Assembly (NCBI RefSeq): GCF_029868745.1
Contig: NZ_JARWOP010000114.1
Location: 1 to 41,936 of the forward strand
From: Nocardia wallacei
GTDB taxonomy: Bacteria > Actinomycetota > Actinomycetes > Mycobacteriales > Mycobacteriaceae
Reading direction: 5' to 3'
DNA length: 41,936 bases
The notes beneath the pieces were generated by a model. That model worked only from the letters and a program-made list of their open reading frames with translations, made no database searches and had not been told where the DNA came from. Of the stretch, positions 7,571-22,068 are shown piece by piece. The stretch's first letter is position 1. The number at the start of each line of letters is the position of its first letter. Both the position numbers and the translations under genes were made by a program.

Positions 7571-10500
7571 ATGGTCGACATTGCAATCGTGGGTATCGGC
7601 TGCCGTTTTCCCGGTGGCATTTCGGACCCCGACGGTTACTGGAAATTCCTGCTGGACAAGGGCGACGGCATCGTGGACGTGCCCGCGGATCGCTGGAGTA
7701 CCGAGAAGTACTACGACCCCGACCCGGACGCGCCGGGCCGCATGTACACCCGCCGCGGCGGCTTCCTCACCCAGTCCCTGTGGGACTTCGATGCCGACTT
7801 CTTCGGGATCGCACAGCGCGAGGCCGCCATCCTGGATCCGCAGCAGCGGCTGCTGCTCGAGGTGACCTGGGAGGCGCTCGACGACGCGGGGATGGCGGGC
7901 CGGGTGGCCGGGCACGCGGTCGGCGTCTACATCGGCGGGTTCATTCTCGACAACGCGCTCGGCCGCAGCGGGCCGCTGGTCCGTCCGGCCATCACCAGCC
8001 ACACCGCGATGAGTTCCTCGCACACGCTGCTGTCCAACCGCATCTCCTACCTGCTGGACCTGCACGGCCCCAGCCTGACCGTCGACACGGCGTGCTCGTC
8101 GTCGCTGGTCGCCACGCATCTGGCCGTGCAGGCCATCACCCACGGGGAGTGCGAGATGGCGGTGACCGGGGGCGCCAACGCGCTGCTGCAACCGGAGACG
8201 TTCATCTCCATGTGCAAGGGCCGGTTCCTCTCGGCCGACGGGCGCTGCAAGTCGTTCGACGCCGCCGCCGACGGTTACGGCCGGGCCGAGGGCGCGGGCG
8301 CCGTGCTGCTCAAGCCGGTGGACCTGGCGCTGCGCGACGGCGACCGCATCTACGCGGTCATCCGGGCCACCGGCGTGAACCAGGACGGGCGCACCGCGGC
8401 CATCCCGGTCCCCAATCCCGTTGCGCAGGAACAGCTCGCGCGACAGGTGCGGGAGGACGCGGGCATCGCCGGGCACGAGGTGAGCTACCTGGAGGCGCAC
8501 GGCACCGGCACCGCCGTCGGCGACCCGATCGAGCTCGCGGCGCTGGGCGCGGTGTACGGCGCCGTGGACGGGCGCACCGAGCCGGTGGCGGTCGGCTCGG
8601 TGAAGAACAACTTCGGCCACACCGAGGCCGCGGCCGGGGTCGCGGGGCTCATCAAGGCGGCGCTCACGCTGCACCACCGCACCGTGGCGCCGCAGAGTTC
8701 GCTGGAGACGCCGAATCCCGCCATCGCGTTCGACGATCTCCGACTACGGGTGCCGCTGCGGCCGGAGCCGCTGCCCGGGGAGCCCGGCACCGGCGTGGTG
8801 GCCATCAACGGATTCGGCTACGGCGGCACCAATGCCCACGCCATCCTGGTCGAGGCGCCGCGCCCGGCGGCCGTGCCCGAGCAGCGCCCGGCGCCGCGAA
8901 TGCTGCCCGTCTCCGGTCGCAGCGAGGCCGCGGTCCGCGAACTGGCCGGCCGGTTCGCCGCCACGCTGGACGAGCACTCCGCCGCGACGGTGACGGCCGC
9001 GGCGTGGACGCGCCGCGCCCACCACCCGCTGCGCGCCGGATTCGCCTACGAGGACGACGCCGACCTGCGGGCGCAACTGACCGCCTACGCCGCCGGCGAC
9101 GGCCGGGCGCCGACCCGGATCATCGGGGAGGGCGCGGCGGAGCCGGTGTTCGTCTTCAGCGGCATGGGCCCGCAGTGGTGGGGCATGGGACGCGAACTAC
9201 TCACCAGCGACAGCACTTTCGCGCGGGTGGCGCGCGAGATAGACCAGGAGTTCACCGCGATCGCCGGCTGGTCGATCGTGGCGGAGCTCCTGGCCGACGA
9301 GGCGCAGTCCCGGATCATGCGGACCGCCTACGCGCAGCCGGCCAACTTCCTGGTGCAGGTGGCGCTCACCGCCGAGCTGGCCGAGTACGGAATTCATCCG
9401 GCGGCGGTCGTCGGCCACAGCGTCGGGGAGGTCGCGGCGGCCTACGTCTCCGGCGCGCTGTCGCTGCGCGACGCGCTCACCGTCGCCTATCACCGCGCCC
9501 GGCTGCAGGCCACCACCGCGGGGACCGGCGGGATGCTCGCCGTCGGCATGTCCGAGGCCGACGCCCGCGCCATGCTCGCGAACACCGCGGGCATCTCGGT
9601 CGCCGCGATCAACAGCCCGAGTTCGGTCACCCTGGCCGGTGACCGCGACGACCTCGAGATGCTGCGCGACCTCCTGGCCTCGACCGGAACCTTCGCGCGC
9701 GCACTGCGGGTGGAGGTGCCCTACCACAGCCATCTCATGGACCCGATCCTCGGCGAATTGCGCGGCGCACTGGCCGATCTCGCCCCGCGCGACGCGAAGC
9801 TCACCACCTACTCCACCGTGACCGCGTCGGAGATCCCGGGCCAGACCTGGACCGGCGACTACTGGTGCCGCAACGTGCGCGAGCCGGTCCGTTTCGCCGA
9901 CGCCATCGGCGCCCTGGTCGACGCCGGGCACCGGGTGTTCCTCGAGGTGGGCCCGCATCCCGTGCTGGGCGGCAACATTCGCGAGATGCTGATCCAACGG
10001 GGAGTGATCGGCACCTCGGTCGCCACATTGTCGCGGGATCTGCGCGACCACCACAATGTGCGGCGCGCCGTGGCGGATCTGTACGCCGCCGGCGCTCTGG
10101 GCGGGACCGGCATACCCGGACGCTCGGAATCGGTGGCGCCGCACCTGGACCTCCCGGCCTACCCCTGGCAGCGCCGGTACCTGTGGCAGGACGAGCCGAT
10201 CACCGTGCTCGACCGGATCGGCACGCCGGACGGACCCGCGATGCTGGGCGACGCGACATCCTCGGCGTCGTCGGAATGGGAAGTGCAGCTGTCGATTTCG
10301 AGCTTCCCGTGGCTGCGTGACCATGTGGTGGAGGGCCACGTCGTCCTCCCCGGGGCCGCCTACCTCGACGCCGCGCTCAGCGCCGCGGTGCAGCGCACCG
10401 GCCGCGCCAGCGTCGGGCTGGAGTCGGTGGAGTTCGTCGCGCCGCTGGTCGTCGACGAGCACGACGTGCCGGTACTGCGGATCACCGTCGAGGAGTCGAC

Positions 10501-13500
10501 TCGCCGGTTCCTGATCCGCTCCCGCTCCGCCACGGCCGAGAACTGGACCCTCAACGCGCGCGGGCGGCTGATCGAGGCCGGGTTCGAACCCGCGGTCGAG
10601 GAGGTGTCCGCACCGCCGGACGCCGCCGCGGTGGCGGGCCCGGACCTGTACCGCGCCTTGGCCGCTCGCGGACTCGAGTACGGACCGGCCTTCCAGCGCA
10701 TCGTCTCGGCGGTGGTGGGCGACGAGGCCGTGCTGGCGTCACTGTCGGCGGCCGACCAGCCGGGGCACCGGCACCTGGCCCATCCGGCGCTGGTGGACGC
10801 CGCGCTGCAATGCGTCGCGGCCCTCGCCGCCGGAGAGGACGGCGAGGCCGCGGTGGTGCCCGCCGCCATCGCGGGCGTCCGCCTGCTCGGACCGCTCCCG
10901 GCGCGCCCGCGGGCCCTGGTGACCCGGCGCGGCGCCGATCCGCTGCGCGCGGATATCGCGCTCGTCGACGAGCACGGCACGGTGGCCCTGCGGCTGCTCG
11001 GGGTCGAATTCCGGCCGGTGGCCGCGGCGACGGATATCACCAGGCAACTGGATCGGGTGTTTTACCAACAGGTCTGGCAGACCCTGGACGCCCGGCCGGA
11101 CACCGCGGCCCGGCCGGACGAGGCGATCGTGGCGGTCGCCGTGGGCTCCGGCGCGACCGAGCGCGCCGCCGAGCTGCTCGGCGACCTGGATTACCGACCG
11201 GTGGCGCTGGCCGATCCGCCAGCGCCCGCCACCGACGAGTTGCTGCGCCGGGCATTGCGTTCCGGCGCGGACGCACCGGCGGGCGAGCGGATCCGGGTGC
11301 TGGTGGTGCTGGGCGACGACCTCGGCGACGCCGACAACGTCTACGGCCTGGTGCGGGTCGCTCACGCCGTCGACGAGTTACGCGCCGACCATCCGGCGGC
11401 ACAGGTCCGGGGCGTCGTCGTGACCGAGCAGGCGCTGTGCCCGCCCGGCGACTCCGCGGTCCGGGCGTCGCACGCCGCGCTGATCGGCGCCCGCCGGGCG
11501 CTGCGCAACGAGCAACCCGCCGTCGCGTGGCGGCTGGTGGATCTCCGCGACACCGGCGAAATACCCGATGTCGCAATACTTTTCGCCGACGATGCGGCCG
11601 ATGAGATCGCCGTCCGGGGCGAGCAGCACTGGGCCGTGCGGATCGATCAGGGCCTGCGGTCCCATCTGGACCGGCGCGCGCAGGCCGCACCGCTGCGCGA
11701 TCCGGAGCGCTCCTTCGAACTCGAGGTCCCGCAGTCGCGGCTGATGTCGGATCTGGGCCTGCGCGAAAGCGATCGGGTCGCGCCCGGTCCGGGCGAGGTC
11801 GAACTCCGGATGGAGACGGTCGGGCTCAACTACAAGGACGCCATGAAGGTCATCGGCGTCCTCACCGAAAAGGAGCTGGGCGACACGTATTTCGGGATGA
11901 CCGTCGGCATGGAGGGCTCCGGGATCGTCGCGCGCGTCGGGCCGGGTGTGACACAGGTGGCCGTCGGCGATCGGATGATGGTGTGCGCCCGTGACATCCT
12001 GCGCCGGTACGTGACGATGCCGGTGGACGCCGGCGCCACCCTCCCGCACCCGCTGCGGCCGGACGAACCGTACGACCCGCTCACCTGCGGCTCCGGATTG
12101 CCGTATCTGACGGCCGAATTCGGGCTGCGCACCCTGGCCCGGCTGCGGCCCGGCGAGACCGTGCTGATCCACGGCGCGGCCGGCGGCATGGGCATGGCGG
12201 CGGTGCAGGTGGCGCTGGACATCGGGGCCGAGGTGATCGCCACGGCCGGTACCGAGCAGCGGCGCGAATTCGTGCGGCAGCTCGGCGTGCGCGACGTGCT
12301 GAATTCGCGGTCTGCCGGATTCGTCGACGACATCGCCCGGCTCACCGGCGGGCGCGGCGTGGACGTCGTCTACAGCTCCGCGCCGGGCGAGATCCTGCAA
12401 CAGAACTTCCGGGTGGCGGCGGAGTTCGGCCGCATCGTCGACATCGGCAAGGCCGACATCTACGACGGCGGCGTCCTCGACCTGGGCCCGTTCGACCACA
12501 ACCTCACCTTCTTCGCCGTGGACATGGACCGCGCCATGGCCCACGATCCCGAAATCCTGCGCGCCCCCTTGCGTGTCGCGCAGCAGCGGCTGCGCGAGGG
12601 CACCTACCCCTACCTGCCGTACCAGGCGTATCCGGTGTCCGAACTGGCCGCGGCCTTCGAATCGGTGGCCCGGGCCGACCAGATCGGGCGGGTGGTGCTG
12701 GACCTGCGCGAGCAACGTCCGCGGGTGCGGCCGCGCATCGACCATCCGCGCATCGATCCCGGCGCGAGCTATCTGGTCACCGGCGGGTTCGGCGGTTTCG
12801 GTCTCGCGACGGCGCGCTGGCTGGTGCGGGCGGGAGCACGGCGGCTGATTCTCGCCGGGCGCGGCGGCGCGACGACGTCCCGGGCCCGCGCGCAGCTCGC
12901 CGAATTCGCCGCGGCCGGTGTCGACGTCGTGCCGGAACGGCTGGACATCTCCGAGTACGCCGCCGTCGCCGACCTGGTCGCCCGCTGTCAGTCCGGACCG
13001 GCGCCGCTGCGCGGCATCTTCCACGCGGCCGGTGTGGTCGACAACCTGCCCGTCCCGCAGATCACCCGCGACTCGTTGCGCGCCCTGTTCACGAAGGTGC
13101 GGGGCGCGGAGAATCTCGACCGGGCCACCGCGGCCGCGGGCATCGAACTGGACCTGTTCGTGCTCTACTCCTCGATCAGCGCGCTGGGCTGCATCACGCC
13201 GCAAATCGGTTATGCCGCAGCCAATTCCGCGCTCGACGCGCTCGCGGCCGACCGCCATCGGCGCGGCCTCGCGGGGCTGGCGGTGAACTGGGGTTTCATG
13301 AGCGGCGGCGGCATGGCCGACGGCAGCGAGGCGCTGGTCGACTACGTCAAGATGCTCGGCTTCCTGCCCTTGGACATGGACCGGGCGACCGCGCTGCTGC
13401 GGGAATGCCTGTCGCTGGACACTGCCCAGGCGGTGATCGCCGACATCGACTGGGAGGTGTGGTCGCGCGGGGCCCGGCCGTCGGTCGAGACGGTGCGCTT

Positions 13501-13849
13501 CCGGGAACTGCTCGCGGCGGCCGGGGTCGGCGGCGGCGGGGGTAGCACCCTGCGCCACGACATCCTCGCCCTGCCCGCCGAACAGCGCGCCGACTTCGTC
13601 GCCCAGCGCCTCGCCGACCAGCTCGCGGTGGTGCTCGGGGTGGCGGCCGAGACCATCAACATCGACGAGCCGGTCACCGATCTCGGCATGGACTCGCTGA
13701 TGGCCATGGAGTTCGGCGCCCGCACCGAGAAGGCGCTGGACATCAAGATCTCCGCACTCGAACTCGGCCGGGGACTGTCCCTGCGCGGACTGGGCAGCAA
13801 GGTCGCCGGCCAGCTGGCCGTCGCCGACGACGCCCCCGCCGCCGCCTGA
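7571..13849 (+). CDS. Single-module, fully reducing type I polyketide synthase (KS-AT-DH-ER-KR-ACP)
   Basis: This 2092-residue protein has the domain order and size of mycobacterial Mas/Pks2-type synthases and fungal-style iterative PKSs. The KS (about 1-430) has Cys175 in DTACSSS, His310 in HGTGT and His350 in NNFGHTEAA. The AT (about 530-840) has Ser617 in GHSVGE and a VPYHSHLMD segment where modular ATs carry HAFH or YASH. The DH (about 905-1150) has His918 in HVVEGHVVLP and Asp1076 in DAALQ. The ER (about 1390-1720) has an NADPH loop HGAAGGMGMAAVQ starting at His1534. The KR (about 1735-1960) has GGFGGFG from 1738 and Tyr1881. The ACP carries Ser2042 in GMDSLMAME. No methyltransferase or thioesterase domain is present, so any release must occur in trans. 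AGGAG at 7561 precedes the ATG by 5-6 bp. It is followed within 11 bp by the AvrD-like gene. Confidence 0.93.
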   Translation: MVDIAIVGIGCRFPGGISDPDGYWKFLLDKGDGIVDVPADRWSTEKYYDPDPDAPGRMYTRRGGFLTQSLWDFDADFFGIAQREAAILDPQQRLLLEVTWEALDDAGMAGRVAGHAVGVYIGGFILDNALGRSGPLVRPAITSHTAMSSSHTLLSNRISYLLDLHGPSLTVDTACSSSLVATHLAVQAITHGECEMAVTGGANALLQPETFISMCKGRFLSADGRCKSFDAAADGYGRAEGAGAVLLKPVDLALRDGDRIYAVIRATGVNQDGRTAAIPVPNPVAQEQLARQVREDAGIAGHEVSYLEAHGTGTAVGDPIELAALGAVYGAVDGRTEPVAVGSVKNNFGHTEAAAGVAGLIKAALTLHHRTVAPQSSLETPNPAIAFDDLRLRVPLRPEPLPGEPGTGVVAINGFGYGGTNAHAILVEAPRPAAVPEQRPAPRMLPVSGRSEAAVRELAGRFAATLDEHSAATVTAAAWTRRAHHPLRAGFAYEDDADLRAQLTAYAAGDGRAPTRIIGEGAAEPVFVFSGMGPQWWGMGRELLTSDSTFARVAREIDQEFTAIAGWSIVAELLADEAQSRIMRTAYAQPANFLVQVALTAELAEYGIHPAAVVGHSVGEVAAAYVSGALSLRDALTVAYHRARLQATTAGTGGMLAVGMSEADARAMLANTAGISVAAINSPSSVTLAGDRDDLEMLRDLLASTGTFARALRVEVPYHSHLMDPILGELRGALADLAPRDAKLTTYSTVTASEIPGQTWTGDYWCRNVREPVRFADAIGALVDAGHRVFLEVGPHPVLGGNIREMLIQRGVIGTSVATLSRDLRDHHNVRRAVADLYAAGALGGTGIPGRSESVAPHLDLPAYPWQRRYLWQDEPITVLDRIGTPDGPAMLGDATSSASSEWEVQLSISSFPWLRDHVVEGHVVLPGAAYLDAALSAAVQRTGRASVGLESVEFVAPLVVDEHDVPVLRITVEESTRRFLIRSRSATAENWTLNARGRLIEAGFEPAVEEVSAPPDAAAVAGPDLYRALAARGLEYGPAFQRIVSAVVGDEAVLASLSAADQPGHRHLAHPALVDAALQCVAALAAGEDGEAAVVPAAIAGVRLLGPLPARPRALVTRRGADPLRADIALVDEHGTVALRLLGVEFRPVAAATDITRQLDRVFYQQVWQTLDARPDTAARPDEAIVAVAVGSGATERAAELLGDLDYRPVALADPPAPATDELLRRALRSGADAPAGERIRVLVVLGDDLGDADNVYGLVRVAHAVDELRADHPAAQVRGVVVTEQALCPPGDSAVRASHAALIGARRALRNEQPAVAWRLVDLRDTGEIPDVAILFADDAADEIAVRGEQHWAVRIDQGLRSHLDRRAQAAPLRDPERSFELEVPQSRLMSDLGLRESDRVAPGPGEVELRMETVGLNYKDAMKVIGVLTEKELGDTYFGMTVGMEGSGIVARVGPGVTQVAVGDRMMVCARDILRRYVTMPVDAGATLPHPLRPDEPYDPLTCGSGLPYLTAEFGLRTLARLRPGETVLIHGAAGGMGMAAVQVALDIGAEVIATAGTEQRREFVRQLGVRDVLNSRSAGFVDDIARLTGGRGVDVVYSSAPGEILQQNFRVAAEFGRIVDIGKADIYDGGVLDLGPFDHNLTFFAVDMDRAMAHDPEILRAPLRVAQQRLREGTYPYLPYQAYPVSELAAAFESVARADQIGRVVLDLREQRPRVRPRIDHPRIDPGASYLVTGGFGGFGLATARWLVRAGARRLILAGRGGATTSRARAQLAEFAAAGVDVVPERLDISEYAAVADLVARCQSGPAPLRGIFHAAGVVDNLPVPQITRDSLRALFTKVRGAENLDRATAAAGIELDLFVLYSSISALGCITPQIGYAAANSALDALAADRHRRGLAGLAVNWGFMSGGGMADGSEALVDYVKMLGFLPLDMDRATALLRECLSLDTAQAVIADIDWEVWSRGARPSVETVRFRELLAAAGVGGGGGSTLRHDILALPAEQRADFVAQRLADQLAVVLGVAAETINIDEPVTDLGMDSLMAMEFGARTEKALDIKISALELGRGLSLRGLGSKVAGQLAVADDAPAAA

Positions 13850-13859
13850 GAGGAACCGC

Positions 13860-14822
13860 ATGACCACCGAACTGATCGCCTACGCCGACATCGACGAGGT
13901 GCTCGGCGACCGCGCCGGACGTTTCTTCGGCGAGGGCTACAAACGCCTCACCCACCATCTGGACGCCATCGTCCTGGACCACGACGAGCAGGGTCGCCCG
14001 CGGGCGACCGCCACGGCGGGCGTGCGCTATCCGGCCGACTGGTCGCGCAAGCGCAGCCGGGTGCTGGAACCGCACCTGAGCAGTCTCGACGCCGCGATCT
14101 TCGGCCACCGCCTGCTCGACGTGGTGCTGCGCGAGTTCTTCGGGCTGTCCGCGCACGACATCCGCTCGGCGTGGCTGCCGTCCATCCGGTTCAGCAGCGG
14201 GACCGCCGCGACCGAATCGCTGGACCGGTTCCCGGTGACCGCGCGGGTCACCTCGTTCGAGGGCCACACCCTCACGGTCACCGGCGAATTGGGCCACGGC
14301 ATGACGCTGGAGGCGACCGTCGCGCTGCCGGTGCCCGCGGCTCCGCGCGACCTCGAACGCGCCACCGCCACCGAGCGCGGCGGCGGCTTCTTCCACGACG
14401 CGGTGTACCGCCGCGCCCAATACCTGCGCAATGTCGTCGTCACCGCCGACGGCACCGGCGCGACGGCCGAATACGAACTGGCACACCTGGATACGGCCGC
14501 CGCCGGGGAGGGCGTGGCCGACGCCTACCAGCCGTCGATCTCGCTGGTCGACGCGACGGTGCTGCTGGCGCAGCTGTCCCAGGTGGTGCTGTACGAGCTG
14601 GACAACATCGCCCGCGCGGACAGCGAGACCCTGTGGATGCGGCGGATGGCCACGCGCGCCACCGCTCCCCCGGCCCGCTACGCCCCGGGCACGGTGTCCA
14701 CGCGCATGGTGCGGTCGATGATCCTCACCTTCGGCGGCGGCGACTGGCGCATCTCCAGCTGGGCGTCGGACTTCGCCGGGTGCACGGTCACCTACGACCT
14801 GGCGCACCGGCTTCCCACGTAA
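13860..14822 (+). CDS. AvrD-like double-hotdog protein, possible beta-ketoacyl condensing enzyme
   Basis: This 320-residue protein resembles the AvrD family; AvrD of Pseudomonas syringae directs synthesis of syringolide lipids from a beta-ketoacyl chain and a pentulose. The sequence shows an internal duplication. RFFGEGYKRL near residue 21 is echoed by GFFHDAVYRRAQYL near 176 (Phe177-Phe178). HLSSLDAAIFGHRLLDVVL in the first half is echoed by SISLVDATVLLAQLSQVVL in the second. Such a pair of hotdog-like halves also fits AfsA-type butenolide synthases. YPADWSRK after the first half is a further AvrD-like stretch. The gene follows the PKS by 10 bp with a GAGAGG ribosome binding site, so its substrate is probably the PKS-bound chain. 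The AvrD call is from motif memory and needs a profile search. Confidence 0.6.
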   Translation: MTTELIAYADIDEVLGDRAGRFFGEGYKRLTHHLDAIVLDHDEQGRPRATATAGVRYPADWSRKRSRVLEPHLSSLDAAIFGHRLLDVVLREFFGLSAHDIRSAWLPSIRFSSGTAATESLDRFPVTARVTSFEGHTLTVTGELGHGMTLEATVALPVPAAPRDLERATATERGGGFFHDAVYRRAQYLRNVVVTADGTGATAEYELAHLDTAAAGEGVADAYQPSISLVDATVLLAQLSQVVLYELDNIARADSETLWMRRMATRATAPPARYAPGTVSTRMVRSMILTFGGGDWRISSWASDFAGCTVTYDLAHRLPT

Positions 14823-14855
14823 TCCACGCGACAACAGCTACCGAAAGGCATATCC

Positions 14856-15632
14856 ATGCCGGGAAACGATTTTCGACGCATCTGCGTCTCCGGGACCTAC
14901 TCCACCGGGAAGACCACCACCTCGACCGCGCTGTCGCTGCTGACCGGGGTGCCGCGCGTCGACGCGTCGTCCGCGCGGGAAGTAGTCACCGAACTGTATC
15001 CGGGGATGCGGTTCCAGGATCTGAGCACCACCGAACTCATGGCGCTCGGCTTCCGTCGGCTGGAACTGCGCATCCAGGCCGAGGCGATCCTGGACGCGCA
15101 GGGCGGATTCGTCGCCGACGGGTCCGTGCTCAACGAATGGATCTACGGCGTCACCCGGCTGATCACAGGGCCGAACCCGGGTTCCTCGCGCTGGCACAAG
15201 GCCCTGAAGAACACCCTCACCCTGCCCGGCCGGCCCTTCTATCGCCGCTATCTCAACGCCTACGGCGACATGGCGCGCCAGCGGGCGCGGCACGGCTACG
15301 ACATCTTCTTCCACCTGCCCGTCGAGATTCCGATGGATCCCGACGGGCACCGCCCGGTCGACGAACGGTACCGGCAGATCTCCGATCGAAAACTGCTGCA
15401 CGCGATCAGCGAGCTCGGGCAGCCGGTGGTCACCGTGCGCGGCACGCCCGAGGAGCGGCTGGAAGCGATCGTGAACATGCTCGACATCCCGACCGTGATG
15501 GACATCGACGTGGCGGTGCGGAAGGCGGCGGACATCGTGCGCACCAGCCGCGAGCGGGTGCAGGAGGCGATCGTCGCCCAGCAGCAGCCGCACACCCTGG
15601 CCCGCAAGATCAAGTTCGCGACCCGCGTGTAG
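14856..15632 (+). CDS. P-loop NTPase / small-molecule kinase-like protein (AAA_28-like)
   Basis: This 258-residue protein starts with a Walker A loop, SGTYSTGKTTTS (residues 12-23, with Lys19 and Thr20), right after a hydrophobic beta strand. FVADGSVLNEWIYG in the first half (about 86-99) resembles the Walker B/substrate strand of NadR-type and thymidylate-kinase-like enzymes. DIFFHLPVEIPMDPDGHRP with a following DERYRQISDR looks like the lid region of a nucleoside or small-molecule kinase. The C-terminal 50 residues are helical. It lies between AvrD-like and methyltransferase genes in the PKS operon (GAAAGG ribosome binding site, 33-bp gap), so it may phosphorylate a precursor or the product. 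The substrate is unknown, and a regulatory ATPase is an alternative. Confidence 0.62.
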   Translation: MPGNDFRRICVSGTYSTGKTTTSTALSLLTGVPRVDASSAREVVTELYPGMRFQDLSTTELMALGFRRLELRIQAEAILDAQGGFVADGSVLNEWIYGVTRLITGPNPGSSRWHKALKNTLTLPGRPFYRRYLNAYGDMARQRARHGYDIFFHLPVEIPMDPDGHRPVDERYRQISDRKLLHAISELGQPVVTVRGTPEERLEAIVNMLDIPTVMDIDVAVRKAADIVRTSRERVQEAIVAQQQPHTLARKIKFATRV

Positions 15633-15641
15633 GAGACTGCC

Positions 15642-16316
15642 ATGACCGTCCTGCTGGACAAGACGAAGCGCTACAACCCGATCGACTCGTGGTTCTACGA
15701 CAACTTCATCTCCGACGCGGTCCGGGAGATGACTCCCACCCTGTTCGACGACATCGCCGGGCTGCTCGGCCCCGACGCCGAGGTGCTCGATGTCGGTTGC
15801 GGCGGTGGACAACTCGCCGTCGGGCTGGCGAGCGCCGGTGCGCGGCTGCGGCTGACCGGCATCGACCTGTCGCCGCAGCAGGTCCGGCGCGCCCGCAGAC
15901 GCGGCGCCCCGCTGGGCGATCGGGTGCGGTTCCGGGAGGGCTCGGCGATGGATCTGCCGTTCCCGAACGACACCTTCGACGCCGTCGTCAGCTCCGGCTC
16001 CATCAAGCACTGGCCCGATCAGCGCCGAGGCCTGGCGGAGATGATCCGCGTGCTGCGGCCCGGCGGGCTGCTGGTGATCATCGAGGCCGACCGCGGCTGC
16101 ACGTTCGAGGACGCGCAAACCTTCGTCGACCGCTGGCGGCTGCCGCAGCCGGTGCCCCGGCTCTGCCTGCCGTTCTTCCGCACCTACATCGCGGGCTACG
16201 GCATCGATCTCGACGACGGCCGTCGCCTGGTCGAGGACCTCGCGCTCACCGGCGCGACGGTCGAACGCATCGAGGGGGAACCCGGAATTCGCATCACCGC
16301 ACGGAAGGCGGACTGA
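15642..16316 (+). CDS. SAM-dependent class I methyltransferase
   Basis: This 224-residue protein has the class I methyltransferase signature VLDVGCGGGQLAVGLA (motif I, about residues 47-62), LTGIDLSP with the acidic residue that binds the SAM ribose, DLPFPNDTFDAVVSSGSIKHWPD (motif II region) and VLRPGGLLVIIEA (motif III region). It belongs to the Methyltransf_11-like group, which methylates O, N or C atoms of small molecules. It starts 9 bp after the kinase-like gene with AGGAG overlapping that stop region, so it belongs to the same operon and probably tailors the PKS product. It is the last gene before a 148-bp gap. Confidence 0.87.
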   Translation: MTVLLDKTKRYNPIDSWFYDNFISDAVREMTPTLFDDIAGLLGPDAEVLDVGCGGGQLAVGLASAGARLRLTGIDLSPQQVRRARRRGAPLGDRVRFREGSAMDLPFPNDTFDAVVSSGSIKHWPDQRRGLAEMIRVLRPGGLLVIIEADRGCTFEDAQTFVDRWRLPQPVPRLCLPFFRTYIAGYGIDLDDGRRLVEDLALTGATVERIEGEPGIRITARKAD

Positions 16317-16379
16317 CACTTCGCGCCGCCGTAATCCGCACTACGCATGAGTAACCCGCCCACGCTGTGTACCTGGGCG

Positions 16380-16388
16380 TGATATAGG
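16380..16388 (+). promoter_or_regulatory. Possible extended -10 promoter of the carboxylase gene
   Basis: TGATATAGG at 16380-16388 fits an extended -10 (TGn followed by TATAGG) and is one of the few AT-rich spots in the 148-bp gap before the carboxylase gene. No clear -35 is seen, so the call is weak. Confidence 0.3.
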
Positions 16389-16464
16389 TGCAGACTACGC
16401 GGGACCGGCAGTCGTAACCCCGCGCCCGACCGGGCCCTAGCAAAGAAGTGAAAGGAGCTGGCGA

Positions 16465-21924
<5,460 letters not shown>

Positions 21925-21930
21925 GACCCG

Positions 21931-21963
21931 CGGGCCGGGTGACCATGGCGGTCACCCGGCCCG
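21931..21963 (+). terminator. Strong hairpin after the carboxylase gene
   Basis: A perfect 14-bp stem with a 5-base loop (ATGGC, 21945-21949) begins 7 bases after the carboxylase stop. The left arm is 21931-21944 and the right arm 21950-21963. No run of T follows, which is common for actinobacterial hairpin terminators. It separates the carboxylase from the NRPS transcriptionally. Confidence 0.65.
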
Positions 21964-22068
21964 ACCCGATGCCCCCGCGGGGTCGCAGATCACCGAAGGT
22001 TCGCAGCGTATGCCGTAAGTTTGCTCGGGAACGTTCGCCAACGGTGATCTGGTCCCGAGGGAGGCGTG

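Noticed and set aside
11378..13867. 829-residue open frame antisense to the PKS
   Set aside because: It lies entirely within the ER, KR and ACP coding region and has no recognisable domain.
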